A DNA stretch of 64,000 nucleotides, taken from NCBI RefSeq assembly GCF_040436345.1, contig NC_133218.1, forward strand, positions 27,392,710 to 27,456,709, given 5' to 3'. This DNA is from Pagrus major. Its lineage: Eukaryota > Chordata > Actinopteri > Spariformes > Sparidae. The translations under genes were made by a program, and so were the position numbers. Below are positions 13,818 to 26,000 of this stretch, piece by piece. Numbering within the stretch: position 1 is the first letter of the stretch; each line of letters begins with the position of its first letter. The notes under the pieces are model-generated. The model saw only the letters and a list, made by a program, of their open reading frames with translations. It had not been told where the DNA came from and ran no database searches.

Positions 13818-15722
13818 TTTATTTAAAACATCTATAAAAGATTTTCATTTCAGGTAGTTATGCTTCAGATCAGCTGGAATAAAACATGTCCTTAAATTCT
13901 CCCGATGTCATTATTAAATGTTGGTGGAGGTCATTTACATTGAGACAATAACATCTTAACTCTTGTGTTTCTGCATCACCTATCGAGAATGAGTCGCCAG
14001 CATCCTAAGCCATGTATAATGCTCAGGTAAGGGAGTGACTTTGTCTGGGACACGATGGACAAACTGTTGTGCTGCGTCCTTTACAAATGTTGACTGTTGA
14101 CATTTGTTAAGCTTTCATATTCACAGCTATTCACAGCCATAGTTTTCTTGCAAAAATCGCGAAAATGTAATACATAAAACATCCTTTGAAGAGCTTCCGA
14201 CTGCAATTAACAATTAAACACAATCTAGATACTGAAAGTAAAAAATGACTTCACATTACTTCATATTAGGAGAATTTTCATTAGTTGGTGACTCAAATAT
14301 ACAATTTCCTCCCACACTCGAACTTTAAGACGCAGCAAGAAAATCTGCACATAAAAAATAAAAAAGATAAAAGATGAAGATATACAGCGTTAAGTACAAA
14401 GTGAATCCTAACAAACCAAGCTGGTCAACCTGAGCATTAAAAACACTTATCCTTAAAAGCATTTTCTTTAATACAGTATATTAATATTATTAACCGTCAT
14501 ACCAATAAAATCAGTTTTGCCTTTACTATTTTTCCTTCTGAAAGAGACAGAAAGCTGCTGTCACTCTTCAATTGCAATTAATACTTAGTGTGTAATGACA
14601 CGTAATCCTAAACTTGCTGTCAGCCTTCCTATACAACTGTTCCTTATGGGCTCACGTATTCCAGCAGCTTAAAGCTCTCATGTCCAACAAATTACGTATT
14701 CTTCATTTTCATTTAGACAAAAAGCAGCAAACTGAGAACAATGTATTATAAAGCTTATTCGATAAAGGGTTGGGGTTAACTTACAAAGCATAGTCATACA
14801 GTGAAAATAGTTAACGAAGCAACTGCAAGACATTTTGGAAAATACAGGTTAAAAGGTGTAATTTGTAAAAAAGAAATGGCTGAAATTAGAAAGGTAGCTC
14901 CAACACTATAGGGGGCTGCATAACCGCTTACTAGCTTACATTAGCGATTAGCTACTGTTAGAGCTGGAATATTTTCACATTTTACTCAGTGAATTGAGGA
15001 TTTATTTCGACCTAAGTGATTGTGGAAATACAAACCAAGACTGTTTTGTTGAGTTTAATTTGGTTTGCCGAGTGTGTTTTACGATGCCATTAAGCTCGTC
15101 CTAAAAGAGAAGCGCGAAACTTGATTTCAAACGGCGTATGGTTGTATTTTTCTGCTTAGTAAGAAAAATAGGTGTAAAAATATCTCCTCTCTTGACGTTT
15201 TGTGAGTTTGTTTACTTAATACACTAAGTAGCGAACTCGCTGCTCTTGCATCTCCCAGCTGAACCTACAGGGGCTGTCAGACTATCGCCTCTTGTTGTTG
15301 CACGAAGCGGAGACAGGACGGGCCGGGGCTAACTGGTTAGCACGATAACTTCGGTAGATATCGCGACAAAATAGTACCTAGACTTCTTTGAGATAACGTC
15401 AATACTGTTGTTTCTTCACATTCCGATGATAATGTTTGCTAATGTTTTTTTTTTAATCTGGCCATATTTGACAAATTGCTCCTTTTAGAAAGGGGAGATG
15501 AAAACAGCTAACGATAAGGTACACGGATGGACAAGAAAGATTATAAATTAACAAGTGGCAAAGAGATAGCTTAATCGAAGCAATAAGCAGAAGGCACTGC
15601 TTTAACTCTTGTGATGATTGAAAAATTGGTACACAATGTAAATCAGAGCAGTACAGAGTAAATGTTAGTTGTAAATCGTCTGCTGAATGTTGCAGACATG
15701 CTGGTATGTCTTCCTGAAGATA
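13818..15722 (-). other. prrg4: prrg4 3' untranslated region (inferred), with a repeat relic
   Basis: Sequence after the prrg4 stop codon. A minus-strand AATAAA (TTTATT at 13818-13823) could end the transcript. The middle part, about 14849-15458, resembles the TTAA-flanked repeat at 51711-52025. Shared words include a GGGCTAACTGGTTAGCA-like segment near 15325 and the AAGGTGTAATTTGTAA-like start. The transcript end may therefore be closer to the stop codon than shown. Confidence 0.4.
14849..15458. mobile_element. Diverged TTAA-type MITE relic
   Basis: It starts at TTAA with an AAGGTGTAATTTGTAA-like end resembling the AAAGGTGCAATRTGTAAG ends of the copies at 19062 and 51711. Internal sequence near 15320-15440 matches 51905-52000 in order (GGGCTAACTGGTTAGCA, CAATACTGTTGTTTCTT). 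The right boundary is uncertain. Confidence 0.45.
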
Positions 15723-16199
15723 CTACCGCCGATTACTTCCATGCTGTGAGCTAAAACCAAAAAAATAAGAAAAGGGGTCATGAAAATGTTTGTCAGTTAC
15801 CTGTGTGATGACATAACTGCAAATAGAAATGCATATGTACTTACCCAGGATAGGGAGGAGGTGGGAGGTCGTGCTGGCCGCTTCTAGAGATCGCCTGCTC
15901 GTAGGACGGCAGGCCTGGGGGGTCAATATCGTCCATAGGGGGCAGGTGCGGGGGCATGGGTTGTAAGGACACCTCCTCGAGCCGTCGCATTATTAAAGTA
16001 GCGTTACTCCTCCTTGGTCGCGCCCGCATGGAGCTGTGACAGTTAGAAAGGCATCATTCAAATGTGACCTACTTAACGCCTTCATGTATTGAGGTTCACT
16101 TTAGTCTCGTTATACCACCGTGCACAATACATTGCATTTACAGTGCATGGTGTGAAAAGCAGTAACATATTTTTAGACCAGAAGTGGAGCTTAAACAAC

Positions 16200-16240
<41 letters not shown>

Positions 16241-18136
16241 AGCAGATGTGGTCGGTGATAAAATACAAATTCTTCATTACTGTAGTTAAATAGATTTTAC
16301 AGGTATTTGTACTTTACTTGTTTATTTTTCTGACAACTCTTTACTTTTACTCCCTTCATTTAAAAACAAATATCTTGACTTACTTCTACTTACATTTTCA
16401 GGCTTGTTACCTTAGTTCTAATGCCCTTAAGGGGAATTATCGATTATTTTCATTTCACGTCACCTTCCCATCGGTGCACATCAAGCACGGCAAACGTAAC
16501 AAGACAGAAACAGACAGAGAGAGAGACTTGAATGGGGAGAAAAGGTATGTAGTGCCAAAGGCAGCGACATGGATGAAACTGAAACCAGGCAACGTTGCCA
16601 ACGATGATGGAGCAGATCCTGAGAAGCAAAACATTCCCCACCTATGGCCTTGGGTTAAACGTTTGAAGTTGTTGGCTCCGAGAAATAATACTTTCTTTTC
16701 CCCGTTCACATTTCAAATCCAGAGGCGATCGTGCTTTTGCAGTGGCAACACCAAAAACTTTGGCACAGCCTTCCCCAATCCATCATCATCATCTGTGGTC
16801 TGCTTTAAACAACAGCTGAAAAAGCATCTCTATAGTTTAGCATTCTCATAAATTCTCCCAGCTTTGCCTCACTTTGACTTCAATTCTCATATTGTGATAA
16901 TAAAAAAAAAATTGAGTTTGCATCATGTATGTGTTTGTCTTTGAACGTGTGTCGGTACGTTTGTCAGACAGGTAAGAACAAGAGATACTGAACAGGATCA
17001 GCATCGAATTACACTGAAAAAACCTGAGTTTTACTATATATGTTGTCAGTTAATGCTACTAGGGTTGCTGTCCTTGGATGTGGTAGCAGCCCTGTAACAA
17101 AATGAAAGTGTGCAGGAATAATACAGCTGTCATTATTAGTAATAAACAACCTCACACTTACTTTGGACGGCTGAGGTTGTTCTTGCATTTGCCTTGACAG
17201 AAATACCAGACCAGGAGTCCGATGATGACGACGGACACTCCAGCAACGATCAGTCCCACCAAAAGAGACGTCACGTCAACCCGGCCACGCTTGTCCTTTT
17301 CTGTGGATCATCACACACCACAGCTGGGGTTAATAGATAATGGCAGCACGGTGTGATCGAAAGAAGCAACATGAATATCACAGAGAGGTTCCTCTTTTTC
17401 ACCTGACATGTATTCTTGGAAGTACACTTTGTTTTCCATTCAGTTACAAAAACACCCACAATTCGAGTTTGAGCAGCACGTTGGGTTATGGAACTAGCAA
17501 TTATTTCCAAGTACAAGTGGTGAAACAGGTTTTTGAACGCACCAGTAACATAATTATCCTCGCTACAGGCAAGACACAGGTGTTCCTAAACAACACATAC
17601 CTGTACACTACTTTGGTGACATACATTAAAGAAAGATCTTACTGTACTAATCTCTCTTTCTCTCACCTTCGGTGTATTTCTTCCAAAAGTCATCCTGCAA
17701 AAACACAACATCATTAGTAAGGTGGCTGTCAGACCTCTTGATATGGCTTCATTGAGCAGCAGCAGGCTGAACAAGCGTCACTTAACTGTAGCTGGGATGT
17801 TCTCAAAAACCTCCCTGGCTTCCTCATAATTGCACACTTCTTCATAACACTCTCTCTCCAGATTCCCAGGAACGAAAATCTCAAAGTCAAACCGGTTGAA
17901 CAGCAGGTGGCGACCCAGGAACGAATTTGCGTCCCCCTCATCTACAAACACTGGGAAGGACAGGAGAGACTATTAACAGGGAGAACTGATCGATTAGGGT
18001 GCACACGAATCGATCAGGTGTGTGTTATCTCACCTTCTTGGGCTTGTGACCCCTCATCTGTGGACAGTAACCTCCTCACACAGGCCAGATCTCCACATGA
18101 CAGGAGTTGAAGGAGTATGAACAGGTGAAACAACAT
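15723..18136 (-). CDS. prrg4: Proline-rich Gla protein 4 (transmembrane Gla protein 4), 6 coding exons
   Basis: Single-pass membrane protein with an extracellular vitamin-K-dependent Gla domain and a cytoplasmic tail carrying PY motifs that can bind WW domains. Coding exons in transcript order: 18136-18034, 17941-17787, 17694-17667, 17300-17162, 16033-15845, 15750-15723. Together 642 nt, 213 aa (human about 226). Residues 1-20 form a signal peptide ([14 protein letters not shown]). The Gla domain has [18 protein letters not shown] and [12 protein letters not shown] with paired cysteines, followed by DDFWKKYTE. The membrane segment is [20 protein letters not shown] onward with a CxxxC border. 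The tail holds LPSYEQA and LPPPPYPG. It ends GSQHGSNRR, shorter than and unlike the human end. The first coding exon has a plausible acceptor at 18151, so a noncoding leader exon (perhaps ending at the donor at 18286) is likely. It lies upstream of qser1 in the same orientation, as in human. Confidence 0.92.
16198..16240. repeat. (GATT)10 tetranucleotide repeat in a prrg4 intron
   Basis: Perfect run of GATT units. The flanking sequence at about 16250-16390 looks like the common fish repeat with ATTTGTACTTTACTTG motifs. Confidence 0.95.
16640..16852 (+). mobile_element. Possible LINE ORF2 C-terminal relic
   Basis: The open frame ends in [15 protein letters not shown] preceded by a Ser-rich stretch. 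This is reminiscent of the conserved C-terminal tail of fish L2/Rex-type LINE reverse transcriptases (pattern W-N-x-LP, S-rich, FKxxLKTHLFxxAF). No catalytic domain is present nearby. Tentative. Confidence 0.35.
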
Positions 18137-18480
18137 GGTCAGGCGTGCACCTGCGCACGGATAAGCGGGGTGGGGCATTAATTAGGGCAGAGTACCATTA
18201 ACAACACACCATAACGTCTTTAAAACTACTTAATAAACACTTCTCTTTAACCAAACCAGCACAAGACACCTTGAGTTTACATTACCTATGACGACAAGTG
18301 GCACATAATGATGTTCAGAGTCCAACGCCGACAAAATGAAACCTATCCAGAAGGAGCGGTCGGTACGTGTCCAAGTGCGCCTCGACGCCGATAAGATGAG
18401 TCAGGAAACGTTCAGCGTGACTCACAAACAATGTTTACCGACTTGTTTTGAACAACTTTAACGCGGCTCATCGTTTAAAG
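18137..18480 (-). other. prrg4: prrg4 5' leader region (inferred)
   Basis: Upstream of the prrg4 start there is an acceptor-like AG at 18151. Farther up there is a donor-like CATAG|GTAATG at 18286 on the minus strand, suggesting a noncoding first exon in about 18286-18470. No transcript evidence is available. Confidence 0.35.
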
Positions 18481-19021
18481 TCGTAAAGACGCACAGTAAT
18501 CCACAGCTGTAGTGTTCACACAAGAACCCAAACAAAGTCCCGGCGGGTTGAAAAAAAGGTTTTGTTTACTCCCAACAGATGTGGCTTCAACTTCGTCCTG
18601 AACTACCTGCGCAGACTCGACCAATCGATCCCGTCCACCTGGATGATGTGATAAGGTATGTGGATGCAAGCGGACGCTAGAGGGCAGCTGAAACCACCGA
18701 GGTGAAAGTGTTTTCACTGAGTCTTTTCACACAGTGTGCATCATCTGACCTCTGACTCAGGCGCAACAGCTGTACTCCTCCCAGTGCCAAGTCATTTTTA
18801 GGCCTCATCATACACAAGCAACTTAATTACTCGTTGCTGATGTCATTTTTTAAGTTCATGTAATTGTTGCATTGAAGGAAATCTGCACTGAAAAAGCAGC
18901 AACTAAATTAAATGTAGAGGAAAATTGGAAATGTTCATTTGTTTGCTATTAACACATCTATATATGTGTTGTATGACCTTAAAATACTATAGTGTTTACA
19001 TGGCAGCTCACTAAGCAACAG

Positions 19022-19330
19022 TGTTGGAATGTAACTAAGTACATTTACTCGAGTACTGTACTTAAAGGTGCAATGTGTAAGAATTTTAGTTGAAAACATA
19101 AAAAAATAAAAAATAAAATTAGCAACATAATATGAAGACATAATGTAATTTGAGCTCCCAGTCTGGACTGCTAGATGCACGGCTAACTGAGCTAACTAGC
19201 TAATGGTAGCAAACAGTTACCACAGGACAGCAGGACGCCTATTCTTACATATTGCACCTTTAAGTGCAATTTTGTACTTTTGTACAAATACTTTTGTCTG
19301 CTACTTTATACTTCCACTCCGCTAATTTTA
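19022..19330. mobile_element. Fish repeat with TTGGAATGTAACTAAGTAC end, split by a MITE
   Basis: The left piece 19022-19065 and right piece 19260-19330 together read as one copy of a common teleost repeat (GTGTTGGAATGTAACTAAGT ... ACTTAAGTGCAATTTTGTAC), interrupted by the element at 19062-19263. Similar fragments lie near 20888 and 43100. Confidence 0.6.
19062..19263. mobile_element. TTAA-flanked MITE (piggyBac-like target site), about 200 bp
   Basis: TTAA at 19062-19065 and again at 19260-19263 flank inverted ends AGGTGCAATGTGTAAGAAT and ATTCTTACATATTGCACCT. No coding capacity. Duplicated TTAA plus terminal inverted repeats fits a nonautonomous piggyBac-type element. It sits inside another repeat, so it is the younger of the two insertions. 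Confidence 0.75.
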
Positions 19331-19587
19331 GAGGCAAACATTGTACTTTTAACTCCTCTCGGCAACATTTATTTGTTTAATTTATTTTGAATTTATTGGC
19401 AACCGGAATAAAAAAAATCACAGATTCTGATAAAAAAATAAAATACAGGATATCAAAACCGATAATAAGCAAATAATCAGTCAACCATAGTATTTACATA
19501 CATGTAAATGATTTCATAATTTTCTTTTACATGTACGTTTAATACTTGTGAAGTAGTACTTGTAGTAAATGTGGCTACTTTTGATAC

Positions 19588-19834
19588 TTGAAGGAGCACT
19601 ATGTATATGTATATGTATATGTATGTATATATGTGAAATTATTAATTGAATGTGAAGAAAACATGAAAACCTCCTCCTGCTGGCGTAGTCAGCAACACCA
19701 ACACCTTCCCAGTGCCCCAAGCTCCTAGTATGGACCACTAGCTGCACTGCTAACAAGCTAACAGCAGCTACTCTTACTAACAGTTACTCTGATGATACGC
19801 TGCCTCCTCCTGTTCTTACATATTGCAGCTTTAA
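19588..19834. mobile_element. Second TTAA-type MITE copy, degenerate left end
   Basis: The left end begins TTGA then AGGAGCACTATGTATATG. The right end is TTCTTACATATTGCAGCT then TTAA (19831-19834). It has the same right-end sequence as the copy at 19062. The left target site has one change from TTAA. Internal TATATG repetition lies at 19600-19632. Confidence 0.6.
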
Positions 19835-20887
19835 ATACATTTAATATCCAACACATTTAAAGACTTGAGTGTCTTTCACTTTTACTAAATTCATACTGTA
19901 GCACGATATCTTTAAGCTACTGTTAGTATGACTTTTGTGTAGACTATTTTTTACAACACTGCAAAACAACAAACATGTTTTAATGTAATTGATATATAGT
20001 ACATTTTTCTACTATTTTACACACTGACATCATGGTTTCCTGTGGTTTATCTCAAGATTTAAAGGGCCATCTCACTTCAATGATCCTTTAAAGGGACAAA
20101 TGCCATATTTTAACATAAACATCTGGGCTGCTTCAGCCGCGATGTCTTTTTTCATGTTTACAATGTCGTATCTTCACTTCTAATGGGTGGGCACAAATTA
20201 CTGTTGTAACACGATGCTATCTTCGCATCAGGACTCTTTTAAAAGCACTAAACCTCCTCTCTTAAGATCCCTCAGTAGCTGAGGAGCTGATGACTACTCC
20301 ACTTTTAACAGACCTTGTATGGGAAAAGGTTGCGTGTACGAGAGGCTCTGGAGTCATTTTGAAAGAGCAGAGGCATCTGTGATAAAATACACATAGTCTT
20401 GCTTTTTCCACCCCTGAGAATAGTGACTATAGCAACTTTAGAGACACCACAAACAGCAAAAACATTCAGTGAAGATAAAGTTTCCCATTCTGCCTCGCAA
20501 ACTATCCTCCAAATTAGTGTTTATGTTTCAAACTCTGGGCCTCTTGGCCAGTGTTTATGTAAAGCAGAGATAGTTTGCAATTGAACATTATCTAGCTGAC
20601 TACTGGATGGTGCTAATTGAAGGGCAGTGAGAGCCCCTCTCTTGTACTTGGCTTCGTCTCTGGATACTGTCAGAGTCTTACATTTTCCCAGAGGAATGAT
20701 GATACAAAGAAAAGGGGTGAAGAAAATGAGAAATTCTAGACTTTATCTTGAATGCGATGTCGGATGATATTGCCACCTTACAGCACATACATGCCATATC
20801 AGCGTTTTAATGATTAATAGTGTCTCACTGCCGGGGAATTCATGTGATTTCACACCAGCTCACACAGTGGAGTTTGTGCTCAGACAC

Positions 20888-21100
20888 AATGGATTGTGGA
20901 AGAAGTATTCAGATCCTTTACTTCAGTAAAAGTGCCAATGCCAGCATGTAAAGATACTCAATTATATAATCAAAAATCCTACTAAAGTAAAAGGGTAAAT
21001 GTTCCATCAGCAAAATGAACTAATGTATCGTAATGATGCTCATTGTGGAGGAAAAATGGCCCATGACTGACATATTTTTGTAATAACAGGTTGTTAATAT
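20888..21100. mobile_element. Common fish repeat fragment (GAAGTATTCAGATCCTTTAC type)
   Basis: Contains GGAAGAAGTATTCAGATCCT, CAGTAAAAGTGCCAATG and AAAATCCTACTAAAGTAAAAG, the hallmark start of a widespread teleost interspersed repeat. The family's opposite end is seen near 19022 and 43100-43255. Confidence 0.55.
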
Positions 21101-22987
21101 AGATGTCAATGTGTAAGCGGCATTTTACCATCATAGCTGGCTGACACGGAGTTATTTTACTGTGTGTACAGTAATGTAGTTCAAATCTGAGGGGCCGTGT
21201 CATGATTACTGGAGTAGGAATGAGGGAAAAAACTCAAGTTCTGCTGTTGCTGGTTGTTTCATCTTTAATTTTTTGTGCGAACTATTGGATAATTTTACCT
21301 CTTCGGGCATTTAACAGTTATTTAAAGTTAACCGTTTCAGAAGAACGTTGACAAGCCAAGAATGTTTGACATGAAGTGGAGTCAAAGTAGAAATAAGCAG
21401 ATAATAGAAATAGAAAGTCCAGCACTGGATTACTGTATTTAGTTACTTTCCACATTTGTTGATTGCCTGAGCTACATGGGGCAAAAGGGGCCCGTAAAGC
21501 AGCTCAGCCCTCCAAAGGGAATATAAACTCGTTTTGCTTTTCATCACTGAACAATGCAGAACCACCTCTATCTGACATTGATAAGAAGGGGTTGTGACAC
21601 CCACTTTACATCTGGGACATCTCACACGACAGACCATCCACAAAACAGTTACTTAAAGCCAATGATACAAATTAGAGACAAGTAGAGAGAGAGATCGCTG
21701 TCCAGACTGAGAAAAGTATTGCTGAGAAGTAAAAAAAAAAAAAAAGGAGCGTACGCTGAGAGATGGAAACCGAGACGTGAGGCTTTGCAAACATTCTGCT
21801 AAGCCTCGGTCACATTAGCTTCTATCTGCTCTGCGCTCCACCTTGCGGGTGGCTGTGATGAGGTTACGCTCCTGAGAATGTGTTCTGTGATTTACACCCG
21901 CTGATAAGAGTCGGAGATGCTGCTCCCTGTGGACAACTGGACATGAAGTGAGCGGTGAGCCTCTGCAGACCTCTGGTATGATAGGAAAAAGAACACACTG
22001 CAGCAAGAAATTAATACATTTAATGCCCATGTAATATGAGTCAGAATATTTTAGTGGCAGGGCTGGAATGATCAGTTTATGACTAAATAAAAAGAGGTTA
22101 ACAGGCTGAGCTGTGGCTTTATTAGTCAAAGAAGAAGCACCGTGTATTTGTGGTGGGGGTGGGTATTCAAAGAGCGCATTGTCAGTAGTCTGCACTTTGT
22201 CAGATTGTGCTGATTTCATCACGGCCCCAGAGGGAGAAAACTCCATCAGACCCCTTTTACACCTAATGCTTGGGCCATACATCACTAGAGTCCACATCCT
22301 AATGCTCTGGACTGGAGCCTGAGAACAGATTTTTGTGCGGGATAAATGGCACTTTACATCAATGGGGGAACAACAGGGCGAAGTTAAGAAACAGGAATTT
22401 CAAAGTCTTTTGTTTTTCCACATTTCACACAAGGCAACAGACAGTGACTCATGCTGACTACAGCTGAACAGCATCTATTAACCTGGCGGACAGTTTCGAA
22501 TTTGTAGTGGTAATGAATCAGCCTACGCCACAAGCCTGAAGTGTTGATGCTACAGTAATGCAGCTCTGACCTCAGCAGACAGGGTCATCTTAAGTTCACT
22601 CTGCTATTGTCACCTCCCATGTGTTCCCAGACAAGTGACCCACTCACTGCAGGCCATTTGTCATCCCAAGTCACAGCTCATCTAATACTTGCATGCTGAC
22701 CTTTAACTGAAGCCAGATGTTGAAAGCTGCTGCAGGACGAGCCCCCATTAGAGTCACTGTACGGCTTTCTAAAAAGATAAGGCAGTCGGTGGTGGTAGTT
22801 GTCTGAAAAGACTGATTATATACTGTACTTATTTATCCATTAAGGTACAGTAATGCTTCTGGGTGTTCATCTATCAAATTCAAGTCCCCTCGCTTTTATA
22901 CAACTTCCTTTGTAACATTACCGAACTTCAACACAATCTTTGATTATTCAACAAGAAAGAAGCAAACACAGGTGATCTCCACTGTTG

Positions 22988-23089
22988 TTTTATTGGATGT
23001 ATATAAAAGCTGATCATTTCAGTCTGAGGGATTGGAAGGCAGAAAAGAATGAAGGGTCAGGCAGTCTAGACAGTCGGGTTAAGGTGGAA
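22988..23089 (-). other. eif3m: eif3m 3' UTR with poly(A) signal
   Basis: A minus-strand AATAAA (TTTATT at 22988-22993) lies about 100 bases after the eif3m stop codon, giving a short 3' UTR. Confidence 0.6.
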
Positions 23090-26000
23090 TTAAGCAGAAG
23101 GTGACAAGGCTTGCAGACTGGTCTTGACGGCTGCGAGGTTGGCCTTCCAGGAGGTGAGGCTGTCGTGCAGCTGCTGCCACTGCTGCTTGCCAAAGGTGCG
23201 GTGTGTGCTGTGGCTGATTGAGTGGAAAAACAGAAAAGCAAGAATGTTAAATAGACAAAAGTAAATGCAGCCCAAGGTCATGTCTTCCAACTCTGTGGAT
23301 GTAAAATATGGAGCTATAGTAAATGTTACTATGAATAAAGACATGACATCGCTCAACCTCAAATCACAGCCATATGGAGATAGACATGGAGAACAGACAG
23401 AACATAAGTGTACTAATAATAATAATAATCTTTCTTCTTTCTGCAGAAAACTGAAAAACTGAAAATAATGTAAAACATTAGTCAGACAGGCAGCCTAAAT
23501 CCATTTCTCTCTGCTCTCACGTCATTTTGTCTGTTTACACTTTGAGTTCCTAATGAATCTTTCACATCTCAATACCAGTAAAGAGTTCAACACAATATCG
23601 AAAAAGTCCCAACTTTCGAAATATCTGATGCAATCTGAAAAATAATATGGTGGGAATTGAGGAACTGTGTGATGGAAAATGACATGCTTAAGCTTAACAC
23701 ATTAGAAATGAACAACACCAATTACAAATGCACTCTCACCAACAGTGCAGTGGTGGTGGCACCATGAGTATCTGGACTTTTTTTTTTTTTTTTTACAGTT
23801 TTATGGTGGTACAGGTAAAGTACATCAGGTCTGGTTCGGTACCAAGCTTAGATTTGCCATCACTGCCTCTCTAAAACAGACCTTTACAACATTTAAGCCA
23901 TACGTGAGAGTTTGGTCAAAGAGCTTACCTCACAACAACTTTTCGCTGTGTCTGGTCGATTTTGCAGTACACCATCTTGGTACGGACAGCTACAAGAAAA
24001 GAGCAGACAGAAGGGGAATGAAGAGACAGCAAAAGCTCTGATGAAAAGCAATAAAAACACCACTGACACAGAAATGCTTTAAGAGTGAACGCACCTGGAA
24101 AATGAAATTGGAGAGGAAGCTAATCCCTGTCACAAAACACTGAAAGTGCTATTCTTGGTTCTCTGCCATTTTCTCACTGTCGTTTGTAAAATCCTACTCA
24201 TGTCTGATGATCACTGTTGCATTCTCGGCAATGACTACCATTTTCCACCATTAGTCACTTGTAGCTTGGAGCATACTTAACACAGGTAGACAGCTAAGAT
24301 TAATGTGAGGTGATGTGCTTGTACCGTCAATGACAAAAGCCTCGACATCATCGGCTCCAATCTGCAGCTCCTGTTGCATGGTGTCAAAGGAGATCTCCTT
24401 GAATTCCACCGCCATGCCCATGAATGTCAGCAGACGCATCTTGGCCATGTTTTGCTCATGAGACAGGCCTGAAGAGCAACACGCAGGGATCATTAAGCAC
24501 AAAACAGTCACAGTCGATTACCCTCAACTAAGGGAGTTTCCCTGTGATAATTGTTTCTACATTTAGGAGCATGCAGTCAGGGAATCTACTCATTAACACA
24601 AACAACACTCCACATTGGCTGTTTTGAGAGTCCATCCTACACATGCTGGTAATTACAGCTAAGCCTTTAGTAGTGAGAAAGAAAGGGGACGGGCTGCTGA
24701 CACACACACATTCCTGTCCTGTGTCAACAGAGCACAGTACAGCTGTAATTTCTTTTAGAAAGATGGTTTTTAGATGTACTTTTGGACATATTTATACAGG
24801 AAAAATGTCTAGGAATCAAAGTTGTCATTATATTAAAATCACAAGCTGATATATATATTTCTTAAGAGAGATTTAACATTTTCCCCAAGTACTCCTCACA
24901 GTTACAGCTGTATGTTTGAAGTGTATAAATTATAATAAGGCGGTTCTTACAGTTTGAAAGTGTTGAAACACTGGTTCCTACGGAAAAAAAGTACTCTAAA
25001 CTGTTTTAAATATGGTACTGTTCGGTACTGAAGTAAAAATACATCTGAAATATGTCATTACTGAATTATTAAAATGGTAAGGAGCAGAGACATATTTGTG
25101 AATATACAAATACATGTACAACAATGTTTAAGGGTAATCAAACCACCGGACTATAATTTACCTCATTCATTAACCTGTGTGATTGTTTACATGTAGTATA
25201 AGTTGTGGATACTCACCAAGAGAATCAATGAAGTCTTTGTTATTCTGGTAAAACTTTACATATGCTGCTAGTTTTCCGCTCACAAAGATGGTTAATAGCT
25301 GAAAAAGAGTAAGAAGAGGGAGAAATGTCATTATAAGACTGTAGAAACACAGTTGGATCATCTTTGTATGTATACAGGCTCAAAGTCGTTATGATAATCA
25401 GGTCCAGTTTAAGGTTATGAGACAGATTAATGAAATCTAAAAACAAGTTAAACCTTTAGAAATGCCAGCCTGTTGACCCATGATATGACAAACATAATAA
25501 AATGTTGTTTTAATGTTTTCATTGTCTAAACTTGTTCAAGCAGTAATGGACAAACATTCCTGCTGCTCAGCGTTCCATCTTTTTAATTGATCGGCGTGTC
25601 GATATTGGGTTGTGCTTGCCTTAACTGTCACTGACACTACATATCAAAAAAGCATCCAAGACTCATGTAAAACAGCCGAGAGGCTTTCACATCACAGAGC
25701 TTTACAGTTCTAATCATCTGACCTGAACAACCATCTCCACGTACAAACATTTATAGATTTTTTTTTTAAAATACTTCTAACAAATATCTGACAATGCCAC
25801 AAATGTATTTTATATATTTAAACACAGCACATTCTTCGGTACTTACATCATGGATGAGTTCTCCCTCCAGGAAGCGTACAGGTTTCAGGGTGAGCAGGTG
25901 GTCGATCAGGAAGGTGTTGGGGTCTTTGAGAGCACGGACGATGCATCTTAAGATAAGGGACACATATGTGTTTATGTATGAACAGTATGTAATTTATATA

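Larger units (their letters stand above)
18480..22980. other. Spacer between eif3m and prrg4
   Basis: No exon chain or RNA gene was recognised. The region holds the MITE and repeat copies listed separately at 19.0-21.1 kb. The remainder (about 21.2-22.9 kb) is unremarkable sequence with short unsupported frames. Confidence 0.55.

Noticed and set aside
22113-22322. Open frames on both strands in the prrg4-eif3m spacer
   Set aside because: No recognisable protein and no matching exon on either side; treated as chance.
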